A DNA stretch of 64,000 nucleotides from NCBI RefSeq assembly GCF_015209595.1, contig NZ_JADEYS010000001.1:124001-188000 (forward strand). Direction: 5' to 3'. A program made the translations under genes and the position numbers. The notes below the pieces were generated by a model. That model saw only the letters and a list, made by a program, of their open reading frames with translations, made no database searches and was not told the DNA's origin. Position 1 is the first letter of the stretch; every line of letters begins with the position of its first letter. This DNA comes from Pontibacterium sinense. GTDB lineage: Bacteria; Pseudomonadota; Gammaproteobacteria; Pseudomonadales; Balneatricaceae. This document shows positions 1 through 9,249 of the stretch, piece after piece.

Positions 1-1
1 G

Positions 2-334
2 AATTGGGTAGGTTCGAGCAATTCGGATCCATTCTTCACCCATGATCTGGTCATGGACCATAGTCAGCATCAGTCTGGCGATGCGCCTATGAGTGATATG
101 TCCCATTGCGGCAGCGACGAAAGCGGCTGTGACTGGGGACGTAATCTGGTGGCTGATCCTATGCAGGATGCCGACCCATCCACCAGTTTCTTTGTTCTCT
201 ATCTCCTTTCTGCCAGCATTTTGCTGGTGATGCTCTGGCGGCAGCTGCGTCTGTCTGGCCCTTTTATCCGTGAGCGAGTTTTCCTCCGCGGTTATCCGCG
301 TCTACATATTCAGCACGCTGTTTTCCTGAATTAA
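2..334 (+). CDS. Small His/Met/Cys-rich membrane protein of the metal-efflux operon (5' end outside window)
   Basis: The frame is open back to the first bases of the window with no stop, so the 5' end, probably with a signal peptide, is missing; an in-frame ATG at 53 is an alternative start. The visible part has a His/Met/Cys/Asp-rich stretch (MDHSQHQ, MSDMSHCG, GCDWG), then one hydrophobic segment (FFVLYLLSASILLVML), a basic loop and the short tail RLHIQHAVFLN. Small proteins of this design often lie just upstream of CusCBA/CzcCBA genes, and the residue content suggests metal binding. This is inference from composition and position; I do not recognise a named family with confidence. Confidence 0.55.
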   Translation, partial: NWVGSSNSDPFFTHDLVMDHSQHQSGDAPMSDMSHCGSDESGCDWGRNLVADPMQDADPSTSFFVLYLLSASILLVMLWRQLRLSGPFIRERVFLRGYPRLHIQHAVFLN

Positions 335-411
335 GCCCCCTGTTTTCTGCCTAAATTCGGTCCGCCGGCATGATTCCGCGCGGAGAGTTTTTCTATGCAA
401 GAGACAGGATT

Positions 412-1704
412 ATGCGTTTTTGTATTCCCACTATATTTGCGGCAGCCATTGCCATTACATTGCCGGTTCAGGCTGATTTGCGTCTTCAGGATGCCGTTGC
501 TGAAGCGATTCACAGCGATCATTGGGCCCGCAGCAATAACTTCCAGGAACAGGCGCTACGTTCGCAGGCACTCGCCAGCGGTCAGTTGCCTGATCCGAAA
601 TTACGTTTGGCGCTCGCCAATCTGCCGACCGATACCTTCGACTTTGATCAGGAAAATATGACGCAGTTGCAGGTCGGATTGTCCCAGCAGTTTCCGCGTG
701 GAGACAGTTTGAAAATTCGTCAGCAGCAGCTCGGTCAACAGGCTGATAAAGGCCCGATCCAGCGCCGTTTGCGCGCAGCAAAACTAAAACAGCAAGTCTC
801 CAATCGCTGGCTCAAGCTGCATGCCTTGCAGGAACAGCTGATGTTACTGGAGAACAATCGCCATCTGTTTCAGGAGCTGGTGGATATCAGTCGAGCCAAC
901 TTTCGCAGTGGCAAGGCGCGGCGCTTTGAGGTGATTGACGCTGAGTTGCAGATTACCCGTCTCAATGATCGCATTACCCGTATGCAGCAACAGGACGCCG
1001 TGTTGCGTGGCCAGCTTAACCGTTGGTTACCTCAGGCGATGAGTGCTGAATCCCTGCCGATCTCTTTACCGGAAATTAAGCCATTGCTGGCGCTGGATAA
1101 CGTGTCGGCATTGCAGTCTGCTGTGCAATCTCATCCCCAGTTACAGCTGTTGGCGCAAGACGTTGAAATCCGTCAACGAGGGATTGAGCTGGCGGATCAA
1201 GCCTATAGACCGGGCTTCCGACTTGATACCAGCTATGGCTTGCGCGATGACATGCCAAATGGGCGTGATCGTGCTGACTTTTTCAGTGTGGCGCTGACCT
1301 TTGACCTGCCGTTATTTCCTGAAAAGCGGCAGGATGCTAAACGCAATGCGGCGGTGCAGCAGCGGGAAGCAGCGCGGGAAGATCGTTTGCTCAGCCTTCG
1401 GGAGTACGAGGCAGAGCTTCACCAGGCGATCAGCAACTATCGGGGTTTGCAGCAGCGTTTAGCAATCTATAACCAAGATTATCTGCGTCAGTTACGTGAA
1501 AAACGTATCGCGGCGATCCGTTCTTATGCGGCTGCGGATGGCCGTTTCTCTGATGTGGCTGCCGCTGCAATGGGTGAGCTTGAAACCAAGCTGATGAAAG
1601 TTCAGCTAGAGCATCAACAGGCCCAAATGATTACCAACATGAACTACTGGCTGGCAGGTGCAGATCCGCTGTTGATGGCCAATGAAGGCGAGGTGAATCC
1701 ATGA
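412..1704 (+). CDS. cusC: CusC/CzcC-type outer membrane factor (TolC family) of a heavy-metal efflux system
   Basis: This is the outer membrane channel of a tripartite RND pump that carries metal ions across the outer membrane. The 430-residue protein begins with a clear signal peptide (MRFCIPTIF to PVQA) and is followed by two long helical repeats with the alternating heptads typical of OEP/TolC proteins. I chose ATG 412 because it begins at the signal peptide; an in-frame ATG at 370 would add 14 non-hydrophobic residues in front of it. There is no lipobox cysteine after the signal. The stop overlaps the cusB start by 4 bases (ATGA), so the two are translationally coupled. Family assignment is firm; the metal is inferred from CusA. 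Confidence 0.85.
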   Translation: MRFCIPTIFAAAIAITLPVQADLRLQDAVAEAIHSDHWARSNNFQEQALRSQALASGQLPDPKLRLALANLPTDTFDFDQENMTQLQVGLSQQFPRGDSLKIRQQQLGQQADKGPIQRRLRAAKLKQQVSNRWLKLHALQEQLMLLENNRHLFQELVDISRANFRSGKARRFEVIDAELQITRLNDRITRMQQQDAVLRGQLNRWLPQAMSAESLPISLPEIKPLLALDNVSALQSAVQSHPQLQLLAQDVEIRQRGIELADQAYRPGFRLDTSYGLRDDMPNGRDRADFFSVALTFDLPLFPEKRQDAKRNAAVQQREAAREDRLLSLREYEAELHQAISNYRGLQQRLAIYNQDYLRQLREKRIAAIRSYAAADGRFSDVAAAAMGELETKLMKVQLEHQQAQMITNMNYWLAGADPLLMANEGEVNP

Positions 1705-3191
1705 ACAAGTTTCTTCTGACGAGCGCAGCGTTATTAATCGGTGCCGCTGGCGGCTATCTGGCACCTCAATATCTCGGCATGAACGGGGATATGGTTGGGG
1801 AAGCCGCACCTGCTGCCGATGAGCCGCTGTATTGGGTGGCCCCGATGGATCCGAATTTTCAACGTGATAAACCGGGATTGTCGCCTATGGGGATGGATCT
1901 GGTACCGGTCTATGCCGAAGATCTGGCCGGTGGCGGTGATTCGCCGGGTACGGTGAGTATTAATCCACAGGTCGAAAATAATCTGGGAGTGCGCACTGCA
2001 CCGGTGGTATTCAGTCCATTGCAGGAAACCATCAATACGGTGGGTTATGTGGGTTATGACGAAGAACAGCGGATGGATGTGCATTCACGGATCTCCGGTT
2101 GGTTGGAAGTGTTGCATGTGCAGTCGGAAGGCGAGTATGTCGAAAAAGGCGCGCCTTTGTATGAGATCTATTCGCCGGATCTGGTCAATGCTCAGGAAGA
2201 GTATGTAGCTGCCATACGCAGCGGCAACCGGTATTTGCGAGATGCCAGCCGGGCAAAATTGAGCGCTTTGGGTGTCCCTGAGCAAGTCATTTCGAGGTTG
2301 CGTAAAAACCGAAAAATCCTGAACAGTATTCCATTTTATGCATCGCAGTCCGGTTTTGTCAGCATGCTGAATGTCCGTCAGGGGATGTTTATTAAACCGG
2401 CGACACGGGTGATGAGCATTGGTGCGCTGGATCAGGTCTGGGTAACCGCGGAGTTGTTTGAGCGGCAAGCCGCGCAGATCAATATCGGTGATCATGCGCG
2501 GATGAGACTCGATTTCCTGCCCGAACGATTCTGGGGTGGAACGGTGGATTACATCTATCCCACGTTGAATGAAAAGACCCGCACCGTGCAGGTGCGTCTG
2601 CGCTTTGATAACGCGGATATGGCGCTGAAGCCGGGCATGTTTGCGCAGATTGATGTGCAGGCCCAACCAACCGCGGAAACACTGAATGTTCCCTCCAGTG
2701 CAGTGATTATCACCGGTACACAGAAACGGGTGGTGGTGGCACTGGGTGATGGTAAGTACAAGTCTGTTAGGGTGGAAACTGGCACGCGTTTAGGGAACCG
2801 TACTGCGATTGTGGACGGTGTGTACCCGGATGATCAGGTGGTGGTGTCGGCGCAGTTTATGCTCGATTCGGAATCTTCCATCAACTCTGATTTTATGCGC
2901 ATGACGCCCCCTGAAATGGGCAGAATCGACGAAACCTGGGCACATGCCAGTGTTCGCGAACTGAATGTCGAGAATCGTACGGTGTTGCTGCAGCATGCCC
3001 CGATTCGACTGTGGGATCAGCCGGCAATGCTGATGGAAGTGCCTGTGGACGATGCGGTTGACCTTGATCAGTTGCAGCCTGGTACGACCGTTCAAGTGTT
3101 GCTCAATGGCGGTAACATGCGTGAGTTAAAAGTCGTGGATGTGGTCCTGCCACAACCTAAAGCGCCACGTGAGCAAGGAGACGTTCTGTGA
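1701..3191 (+). CDS. cusB: CusB-type periplasmic adaptor (membrane fusion protein)
   Basis: This adaptor bridges the inner-membrane pump CusA and the outer channel CusC. An N-terminal membrane anchor or signal (residues about 4-26) is followed at about 44-71 by a heavy-metal-binding domain with the signature YWVAPMDP...[11 protein letters not shown]. Next come barrel-sandwich and alpha-hairpin segments ([18 protein letters not shown]), the beta-barrel domain and a long C-terminal extension. At 496 residues it is longer than E. coli CusB (about 400), and the extra length lies in the C-terminal 90 residues. It overlaps the genes on both sides by 4 bases. The methionines near the N-terminal domain fit copper/silver handling. 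Confidence 0.88.
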   Translation: MNKFLLTSAALLIGAAGGYLAPQYLGMNGDMVGEAAPAADEPLYWVAPMDPNFQRDKPGLSPMGMDLVPVYAEDLAGGGDSPGTVSINPQVENNLGVRTAPVVFSPLQETINTVGYVGYDEEQRMDVHSRISGWLEVLHVQSEGEYVEKGAPLYEIYSPDLVNAQEEYVAAIRSGNRYLRDASRAKLSALGVPEQVISRLRKNRKILNSIPFYASQSGFVSMLNVRQGMFIKPATRVMSIGALDQVWVTAELFERQAAQINIGDHARMRLDFLPERFWGGTVDYIYPTLNEKTRTVQVRLRFDNADMALKPGMFAQIDVQAQPTAETLNVPSSAVIITGTQKRVVVALGDGKYKSVRVETGTRLGNRTAIVDGVYPDDQVVVSAQFMLDSESSINSDFMRMTPPEMGRIDETWAHASVRELNVENRTVLLQHAPIRLWDQPAMLMEVPVDDAVDLDQLQPGTTVQVLLNGGNMRELKVVDVVLPQPKAPREQGDVL

Positions 3192-6100
3192 TTAAGGGAC
3201 TGATTTTCTGGTCGATCAGGAATCGCTTCTTTGTCCTGCTCACGACCCTGATTCTTGTGGGTTGGGGAGCGTTTACCCTGAAGCAAACGCCCATCGATGC
3301 GATACCGGACCTGTCGGATGTGCAGGTGATTATCAAAACCAGCTATCCGGGACAGGCCCCGCAAGTGGTGGAGGATCAGGTCACCTATCCGCTGACCACC
3401 TCGATGTTATCGGTACCGGGTGCTAAAACCGTACGGGGATTTTCCTTCTTTGGTGATTCCTATGTGTATGTGATCTTTGATGAAGATACCGATCTTTACT
3501 GGGCGCGCAGTCGGGTACTGGAGTATCTCAGTCAGGTCGCGTCACGCTTACCGGCCAGTGCCAAACCACAACTGGGGCCGGATGCCACCGGTGTCGGTTG
3601 GATCTATCTCTACGCGCTGGTGGATCGTACCGGTCAGCATGATCTGGCACAGTTGCGCAGCTTGCAGGACTGGTTCCTGAAGTACGAGCTGCAAACGGTG
3701 CCGGGTGTGTCCGAAGTGGCACCCGTTGGCGGTATGGTAAAGCAGTATCAGGTCAGCGTTGATCCGGAAAAACTGCGCGCGTTTAATATCCCGCTGTCTC
3801 ATATCAACAACGCCATTAAACGGGCGAATCAGGAGAGTGGTGCTTCGGTCTTAGAGATGGCGGAAGCAGAATACATGGTGCGCGCCAGTGGCTATCTGGA
3901 CGGTATAGATGCGATTCGTGCCATTCCTCTGGGCGCGACGGATAAAGGTACGCCCATCCTGTTACAGGATCTGGCGGAGGTAAACATCGGTCCACAGATG
4001 CGCAGGGGCATTGCCGAGCTGGATGGCGAGGGCGAAACCGTCGGCGGTGTGGTGGTGATGCGTTTTGGTGAAAACGCCCAAAAGACCATCAATGGTGTGA
4101 AAGCCAAGCTGGAGGAGTTAAAGCGCAGCCTGCCAGAAGGCGTGGAGGTGGTGACTGTATACGATCGTTCCGGGCTGATCGAACGGGCAGTGGATAACCT
4201 GGTCGAGAAACTGATTGAAGAGTTTATCGTGGTGATCGTGGTGTGTGCCGCGTTCCTGTTCCACTTCCGCTCCTCGCTGGTGGTCATCATCAGTCTGCCG
4301 ATCGGTATTCTGGTGGCGTTTATCGTCATGTATTACCAGGGCATCAACGCCAATATCATGTCGTTGGGTGGGATTGCGATTGCGATTGGCGCGATGGTGG
4401 ATGGCGCCATCGTGATGATCGAAAACGTCCATAAGCATATCGAACGCACCCCGCTGACGCCGGAAAATCGCTGGCAGGTGATTGGTGATGCCGCCGCAGA
4501 GGTCGGGCCCGCACTGTTCTTCAGTTTGTTGATTATCACCATGAGTTTCCTGCCGGTGTTTACACTGGAAGCGCAGGAAGGGCGGATGTTCTCTCCACTG
4601 GCGTATACGAAAACCTACGCTATGGCTGCGTCCGCAGGGCTAGCGATTACACTGGTACCAGTGTTGATGGGCTATTGTATCCGCGGCAAGGTGCTGCCTG
4701 AACACAAGAACCCTCTTAATCGACTACTGATCGCGATCTACCTGCCGGTGATTAAAGTGGTATTGAACTGGCCAAAAGCCACTGTCGTAACCGCATTGCT
4801 GATTACCGTGGTGGGTTTCTGGCCGCTGGACAAGTTGGGCAGTGAATTTATTCCGCCGCTCGACGAAGGCGATCTGATGTATATGCCGACCACTTATCCC
4901 GGCATCTCCATCGGTAAAGCGCGGGAACTGTTACAGCAGACGGATAAGCTGATCAGTACTGTGCCGGAAGTGGAACGGGTGTTTGGTAAGATTGGTCGTG
5001 CAGATACTGCCACTGATCCCGCCCCGCTGACGATGATCGAAACCTTTATTACGCTGAAACCCCGGGATCAGTGGCGTGAGGGGATGACCACCGAAAAGCT
5101 CACCAAGGAGATGGATAAGCTGGTGAAGTTCCCCGGTCTGACCAACGCCTGGGTGATGCCGATTAAAACCCGTATCGACATGCTCGCCACAGGGATTAAA
5201 ACCCCCGTGGGTTTGAAAGTGGCAGGCCCTGATCTGAAGGTGATTCAGGATATTGGTCAGCAGCTGGAAAAGGTGGTGGCAGAAGTGCCGGGCACCGCGT
5301 CGGTGTATTCCGAGCGTGTCGCGGGTGGGCGCTATATCAAGGTAGATATTAAACGTCTGAAAGCGGCCCGTTACGGCCTCAATATTGCGGATGTACAGGC
5401 GGTCATTACCAGTGCGATTGGTGGTATGAATGTCTCTCAGACCGTCGAAGGGCTGGAACGTTATCCGGTAAACGTACGTTATCCACAGGACTACCGTAAC
5501 TCGGTTGAAAAGCTGCAACTGCTGCCGTTGGTAACACCCATGGGGCAACGTATCGCGCTGGCGGATGTGGCTGAGATCTACATCGAAGATGGTCCGCCGG
5601 GGATCAAAAGCGAAAACGCCCGTCCTAACGGCTGGACCTTCGTGGATATAGAAGGTCGCGACCTCGGATCTTATGTGGTCGATGCGCAAAAGCATGTAGC
5701 GGAGAATATCGAGCTGCCACCGGGCTATTCGATCAACTGGTCGGGCCAGTATGAGTATCTGCTGCGGGCGCAGGAGCGTCTGACCTACGTGGTTCCACTG
5801 ACGCTCGCGATCATCGTTATTCTGCTTTATCTGAACTTCCGGCGTTTTGCCGAAGTGGCGATCATTATGGGCACCCTGCCGTTGGCACTGATTGGTGGTA
5901 TCTGGATGCTCTACCTGAACCAGTTCAACTTCTCCGTTGCGGTGGGTGTGGGCTTTATTGCCTTGGCCGGTGTGGCGGTAGAGATCGGGGTGATCATGTT
6001 GGTGTACCTGAATCAGGCATTTAAGGCCAAACAAGCGGAAAAACCGGATGGGCTAGCATTGTCGGATCTGCGTGAAGCGGTGATCGAAGGTGCGGGAATG

Positions 6101-6301
6101 CGCGTCCGTCCGGTGATGATGACCGTGGCGGCGATTATCGCCGGTCTGCTACCAATCATGTATGGCACCGGTACCGGTTCGGAGATTATGCAGCGGATTG
6201 CGGCACCGATGGTGGGGGGCATGGTCAGCGCGGTGGTGCTGACGCTGGTATTGGTTCCGGCGGTGTATTTTCTGTGGAAGAAGGGGGCGTTGAAATCCTG
6301 A
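3188..6301 (+). CDS. cusA: CusA copper/silver efflux RND pump
   Basis: This is the proton-driven inner-membrane pump of the Cus system, 1037 residues, the expected size for HME-RND proteins. The start is GTG 3188, overlapping the cusB stop (GTGA). The transmembrane segment [17 protein letters not shown] carries the conserved acidic relay residue. The three methionines that bind Cu(I)/Ag(I) in E. coli CusA (M573, M623, M672) are matched by M566 ([10 protein letters not shown]), M616 (PLTMIETF) and M665 ([11 protein letters not shown]), each offset by exactly seven residues. This supports monovalent copper/silver rather than Zn/Co/Cd as substrate. No cusRS regulator is visible downstream, so any local regulator must lie upstream of the window. 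Confidence 0.93.
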   Translation: MIKGLIFWSIRNRFFVLLTTLILVGWGAFTLKQTPIDAIPDLSDVQVIIKTSYPGQAPQVVEDQVTYPLTTSMLSVPGAKTVRGFSFFGDSYVYVIFDEDTDLYWARSRVLEYLSQVASRLPASAKPQLGPDATGVGWIYLYALVDRTGQHDLAQLRSLQDWFLKYELQTVPGVSEVAPVGGMVKQYQVSVDPEKLRAFNIPLSHINNAIKRANQESGASVLEMAEAEYMVRASGYLDGIDAIRAIPLGATDKGTPILLQDLAEVNIGPQMRRGIAELDGEGETVGGVVVMRFGENAQKTINGVKAKLEELKRSLPEGVEVVTVYDRSGLIERAVDNLVEKLIEEFIVVIVVCAAFLFHFRSSLVVIISLPIGILVAFIVMYYQGINANIMSLGGIAIAIGAMVDGAIVMIENVHKHIERTPLTPENRWQVIGDAAAEVGPALFFSLLIITMSFLPVFTLEAQEGRMFSPLAYTKTYAMAASAGLAITLVPVLMGYCIRGKVLPEHKNPLNRLLIAIYLPVIKVVLNWPKATVVTALLITVVGFWPLDKLGSEFIPPLDEGDLMYMPTTYPGISIGKARELLQQTDKLISTVPEVERVFGKIGRADTATDPAPLTMIETFITLKPRDQWREGMTTEKLTKEMDKLVKFPGLTNAWVMPIKTRIDMLATGIKTPVGLKVAGPDLKVIQDIGQQLEKVVAEVPGTASVYSERVAGGRYIKVDIKRLKAARYGLNIADVQAVITSAIGGMNVSQTVEGLERYPVNVRYPQDYRNSVEKLQLLPLVTPMGQRIALADVAEIYIEDGPPGIKSENARPNGWTFVDIEGRDLGSYVVDAQKHVAENIELPPGYSINWSGQYEYLLRAQERLTYVVPLTLAIIVILLYLNFRRFAEVAIIMGTLPLALIGGIWMLYLNQFNFSVAVGVGFIALAGVAVEIGVIMLVYLNQAFKAKQAEKPDGLALSDLREAVIEGAGMRVRPVMMTVAAIIAGLLPIMYGTGTGSEIMQRIAAPMVGGMVSAVVLTLVLVPAVYFLWKKGALKS

Positions 6302-6333
6302 ACTGGGATTCTGATTGTGCATGAAGCCCTGTG

Positions 6334-6368
6334 CCTGCAGTGTTGTTGCAAAAGGGCAGCACTGCAGG
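6334..6368. terminator. Hairpin between convergent cusA and DUF4214 gene
   Basis: Perfect 9-base arms (CCTGCAGTG and CACTGCAGG) enclose a 17-base loop in the 87-base gap between convergent genes. There is no T-run on either side, so intrinsic termination is uncertain; position is the main argument. Confidence 0.35.
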
Positions 6369-6388
6369 GCTGAAAGGGGCTATTCAAT

Positions 6389-7351
6389 TTAACTCACGAT
6401 CATATCGGTCGTCAGGGAGGACTGACCGGCTGTTTCGATAAAGTGTCCAACATCGGCGGCGCTCAGGTCTTTGAACTCGGAGGATTCACTAAAGTTCTGA
6501 ACGATCTGGGCACGACTGAGCGTATTGCTTTCTAATTGTCCGCTCCAGTATTGATGGCCCTCAGAATCAGCGTCACGATTCAGCACGTTGTTATAGAGAG
6601 TGTCTAGAAATTGTGAGTTATCCAGTTCTGAATAGGTGTTAATGAATTCGGGGCTGACCAGGAAGTTTTCAACGACATCATCAAAGTTGACTCCGGTATC
6701 CAGACGTTCGCTCCAATATTGGAAACCATCGGTGTCAGGCATGCGGTCAAACACCGCTTTGTATAGACGGGCGAGAGACTGGTCTTCAGCCAGTGCATGC
6801 TCAGGCGACTCGACTTCCCGATGGCTACCGTCTTCCTGTCGAATATTGATACCTTGTGGGGTTTCTTCATCAGGCGAGCTATAACGGTGCTCAATGGTGT
6901 GGGATTGGCCTTCATGCTCTAGCTGCTGGTCAGTGGTCTGGTAATAACCGTCAGTTTCACGTTCAAATACCTGACCGTTGATGACGTGGTATTCGTCATC
7001 GCCCACTGTATACACGCCGTCTACACGGGTATCAAACGGATAGCTCTCATGTTCGTTATCATCTCCATCGCTAGTTTCTTGGTGATCGTGATCGTCGCGA
7101 TGGTCTAGATCCAGCCCGTCGTGCCCCTGTGATGATGACTCGTGTGTTTGATAATAGGTATCGGAACCGGGTGTTTTGAGATACACCTCGATTTCTTGCT
7201 GACCATGTTCGTTTTCTGTTTTGATGATGCGGTCTCCGGAGACATGATATGACTCTCCGGGTTCAGGGTATTCTTGTTGCCATTGGCCATGCTCAAATTC
7301 AAATATCCGAACTACAAGTCCGTTTACAATCTCAAACTTTTTATCGCTCAT
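6389..7351 (-). CDS. Acidic DUF4214-domain protein with Asp/His/Glu-rich linker
   Basis: The function is unknown. The C-terminal third holds two DUF4214 units (LYKAVFDRMPDTDGFQYW and LYNNVLNRDADSEGHQYW), a fold usually found in large proteins exported by type I secretion or tied to surface glycans. The N-terminal part holds related beta-type units (KKFEIVNGLVVRIFEF; DEYHVINGQVFERE) separated by a very acidic stretch rich in Asp, His and Glu (DGLDLDHRDDHDHQE). There is no N-terminal signal peptide and no transmembrane segment, which fits secretion through an uncleaved C-terminal signal or a cytosolic role. The ATG at 7351 (MSDKKFEI) is preferred because GGTGA sits five bases upstream; an ATG at 7360 is possible. 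It is convergent with cusA. Confidence 0.7.
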   Translation of the reverse strand: MSDKKFEIVNGLVVRIFEFEHGQWQQEYPEPGESYHVSGDRIIKTENEHGQQEIEVYLKTPGSDTYYQTHESSSQGHDGLDLDHRDDHDHQETSDGDDNEHESYPFDTRVDGVYTVGDDEYHVINGQVFERETDGYYQTTDQQLEHEGQSHTIEHRYSSPDEETPQGINIRQEDGSHREVESPEHALAEDQSLARLYKAVFDRMPDTDGFQYWSERLDTGVNFDDVVENFLVSPEFINTYSELDNSQFLDTLYNNVLNRDADSEGHQYWSGQLESNTLSRAQIVQNFSESSEFKDLSAADVGHFIETAGQSSLTTDMIVS

Positions 7352-7448
7352 CACATTCACCGCTTTATTCGCTACTCGTCAGATGGGTAACAGCCTAAAA
7401 GGGCAAACTTAAAACAAGCTTAAAGCCGAGTGAGAAAGATCCAGATTT

Positions 7449-8207
7449 TTAGAATGTAGTCAGTGGCATTCCATCTCGGGCAACAGCGATACATGCTTCT
7501 GATAACTCATTGTCCAGCAGCCAATCGTCTAGCTCATGCCCAATATGGGTCAGAATCATCTGCGTTGGTCTTAATGCTTCGAAGGTCTGATTACTCAAAT
7601 TCAGGTCGTTGTGATTCCGGGGAGGCTTGGCTTGGGGCGGTAGGCTGGTATCAAGCACCAGCAAGTCCAGTTTGAACTGTTGCAGGAATGTTCTTGAGGC
7701 CGTGGGCAGGCCCACGGTATCGGTGAGATAGGCGATGCGTTTGCCGTCCTGCTCGAACAGGTAGCCAAAGGTGGGTTTGGAGTGCTGCATCGGAATCGGG
7801 GTGATGCTGAGCCCCGGTTGCAGTGAAATCGATTCGAAGGCTTTCAGGGAAGGGAGAAATTCCAGGATACCCGGATGCTTTTTTAGATCATCACCTGCAC
7901 CGCCGTCTTCAGGCCCATACACCGGAATATGGTCGTTGATACCCCAGCGCAGATGGAACAGACCCTGAATGTGGTCCATATGGTAATGGGTGAGCAGAAT
8001 GCCGCTGAGTTGGCCGGGTCTGAATCGTTCACACAGATCGGTCAATCCACCATCAATGAGGAGGCGCAGGTCACCGCTTTCAAATAACGCGCTACAAGGT
8101 TTTCGACGCAATGCCGGTGTTTTCCGTGCGTTTTGGCAGGCGCGGCATTTGCAGCCGTATACCGGAACCTGACGAACATCGCCGGTGCCTAACAGAGTCA
8201 GTTGCAT
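7449..8207 (-). CDS. phnP: PhnP-like metallo-beta-lactamase phosphodiesterase
   Basis: This is a probable phosphoribosyl 1,2-cyclic phosphate phosphodiesterase, a late step of C-P lyase phosphonate breakdown. From ATG 8207 it is 252 residues, matching E. coli PhnP. It has the N-terminal zinc-site cysteines (YGCKCRACQ; C19, C21, C24), the LTHYHMDHIQGLFHLRWG metal motif (H74, H76, D78, H79), IPVYGP, HSKPTFGYL and the late histidine in LTHIGHELD. These close matches make the family firm. An upstream in-frame ATG (8309) would add 34 residues with no family similarity. No other phn genes are adjacent, so the protein acts with genes elsewhere or on another cyclic phosphate. Confidence 0.88.
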   Translation of the reverse strand: MQLTLLGTGDVRQVPVYGCKCRACQNARKTPALRRKPCSALFESGDLRLLIDGGLTDLCERFRPGQLSGILLTHYHMDHIQGLFHLRWGINDHIPVYGPEDGGAGDDLKKHPGILEFLPSLKAFESISLQPGLSITPIPMQHSKPTFGYLFEQDGKRIAYLTDTVGLPTASRTFLQQFKLDLLVLDTSLPPQAKPPRNHNDLNLSNQTFEALRPTQMILTHIGHELDDWLLDNELSEACIAVARDGMPLTTF

Positions 8208-8529
8208 CAGGCCGTCACTCTTCGAAGTTATGTCGTGCTTTAGTGTCCAACGCCTGTCGGTCCATAGCAATCTTGTTTTCATGTGTATCAATAAATGAAG
8301 GTACCTCACTGGATGTTAACGGCGTTTTGGTAAAGCCGGATCAGTTGTGTCTTTCCCGTGGACGGAAACTGTCGTTCCGGGCTGCGGGTAGGCCCCGGAA
8401 ACAACGATGTAGGAAGTTTGAGGTGGAAACCCGTAACGGTTTTGGCAGAAGGTAAGGAACGAAAGTGGAACATCTGATATGAGGGTATCGAAGGGTGTTG
8501 TGAAGGCGAGAATTTTCGTTTACTCATCC

Positions 8530-8538
8530 TGTGAATAA
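8530..8538 (-). promoter_or_regulatory. DnaA-box match
   Basis: TGTGAATAA on the plus strand equals TTATTCACA on the minus strand, an exact match to TTATNCACA. It is the first of three same-orientation boxes in the gene-free stretch. Confidence 0.45.
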
Positions 8539-8620
8539 TTGTCGGCATCCCTTCCCGCAATGTGGGTGATGTACAGAGATGACTGAGCGTAGGTGTGGTG
8601 GCCGTTGGTTTGGAGCAGGG

Positions 8621-8629
8621 TGTGGATAA
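8621..8629 (-). promoter_or_regulatory. Consensus DnaA box
   Basis: TGTGGATAA equals TTATCCACA on the minus strand, the strongest E. coli DnaA-box form. It lies 91 bases from the previous box and in the same orientation. Confidence 0.5.
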
Positions 8630-9042
8630 TATGTCGCTGATACCGGTTCAGTGAAACGACGTATATATCACGGAAGCGGAGGCGACGGGCAAAGGAGTGG
8701 ATGTGATATCGACTGATAAATCACGCGCTTTGGTCCATAACAGTGACGTTGCTGTTTGGTCAACATGATGCTGTGGTACCTGCGGGGTATCGCCCGTGGT
8801 TTCTGTGCTTTGGGGATTTTTAGGTTGTGATGAAAGTTATCGCTTTCGAAACTGTTCGGTCAATCTCAGGTGCAAGCGGGACGATTGATCATGGGGCGGA
8901 GTCGCGATATGAAATGTGCTTAGAGAGGTACCATCCCTGGTCAGTCCTTGCCGGTGACACTCCTGACCGGTCTTGTGGAGTATCTTAACCGGACAGTGTG
9001 AAAGTTTTGTGAAACCGAGCGCCGAATCTTATCCAAGAAATC

Positions 9043-9063
9043 TGTGTATAACTGTGTGAATTA
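9043..9063 (-). promoter_or_regulatory. Tandem DnaA-box pair
   Basis: TGTGTATAA (9043-9051) is an exact TTATNCACA box. TGTGAATTA (9055-9063) matches at eight of nine positions. The two are 12 bases apart, about one helical turn, in the same orientation, and are followed within 60 bases by the AT-rich segment. Confidence 0.45.
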
Positions 9064-9234
9064 CTTTGGGGCAGATGCTTGTAGCGCCCGTGCGCCGCAG
9101 ACTGATCAGTTTTGCCTCGCTTTTATACAAGTGTAACAATTTTTTAGGCTAATTATTTCTTTTATGTATCATGTTATGGAGAGGGGATTCCGTTGCTAAG
9201 CGGTGATCGTCGCTTCATATTTCTAGAGGTGTTA

Positions 9235-9249
9235 ATGAGTGAGTATTGA
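9235..9249 (+). other. Four-codon leader mini-ORF overlapping the EamA start
   Basis: ATG 9235 reads Met-Ser-Glu-Tyr-stop and has the best Shine-Dalgarno in the area (AGAGG at 9225-9229, five bases upstream). Its TGA overlaps the EamA ATG at 9249 (TGATG), an arrangement that would let ribosomes terminate and restart. Function is inferred from spacing only. Confidence 0.4.

Larger units (their letters stand above)
8208..9234. other. Gene-free 1-kb region with DnaA boxes and an AT-rich end
   Basis: No credible coding sequence is seen on either strand. The stretch holds three exact TGTGNATAA sequences (reverse complement of the DnaA box TTATNCACA), all in one orientation, at 8530, 8621 and 9043, plus an 8-of-9 match at 9055. 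It ends in an AT-rich segment (about 9120-9175, including ACAATTTTTTAGG). Small hairpins lie near the phnP side (TTCCGGG at 8375 with CCCGGAA at 8394). GATC sites are not enriched (four seen). The layout recalls an origin or a DnaA-titration/reactivation locus but could also be promoter DNA for the EamA gene. Confidence 0.5.

Noticed and set aside
4931-6034. 367-codon open frame on the minus strand
   Set aside because: It lies opposite cusA, which is intact and conserved; no ribosome site and no recognisable protein features.
8306-8560. 84-codon frame on the minus strand upstream of phnP
   Set aside because: No ribosome site, low-complexity content and no similarity to known families that I can see; treated as part of the gene-free stretch.
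8530-9175. Calling the DnaA-box region the chromosomal oriC
   Set aside because: The usual oriC neighbours and GATC enrichment are missing, and AT-rich DNA is also expected at a promoter; reported only as a candidate.
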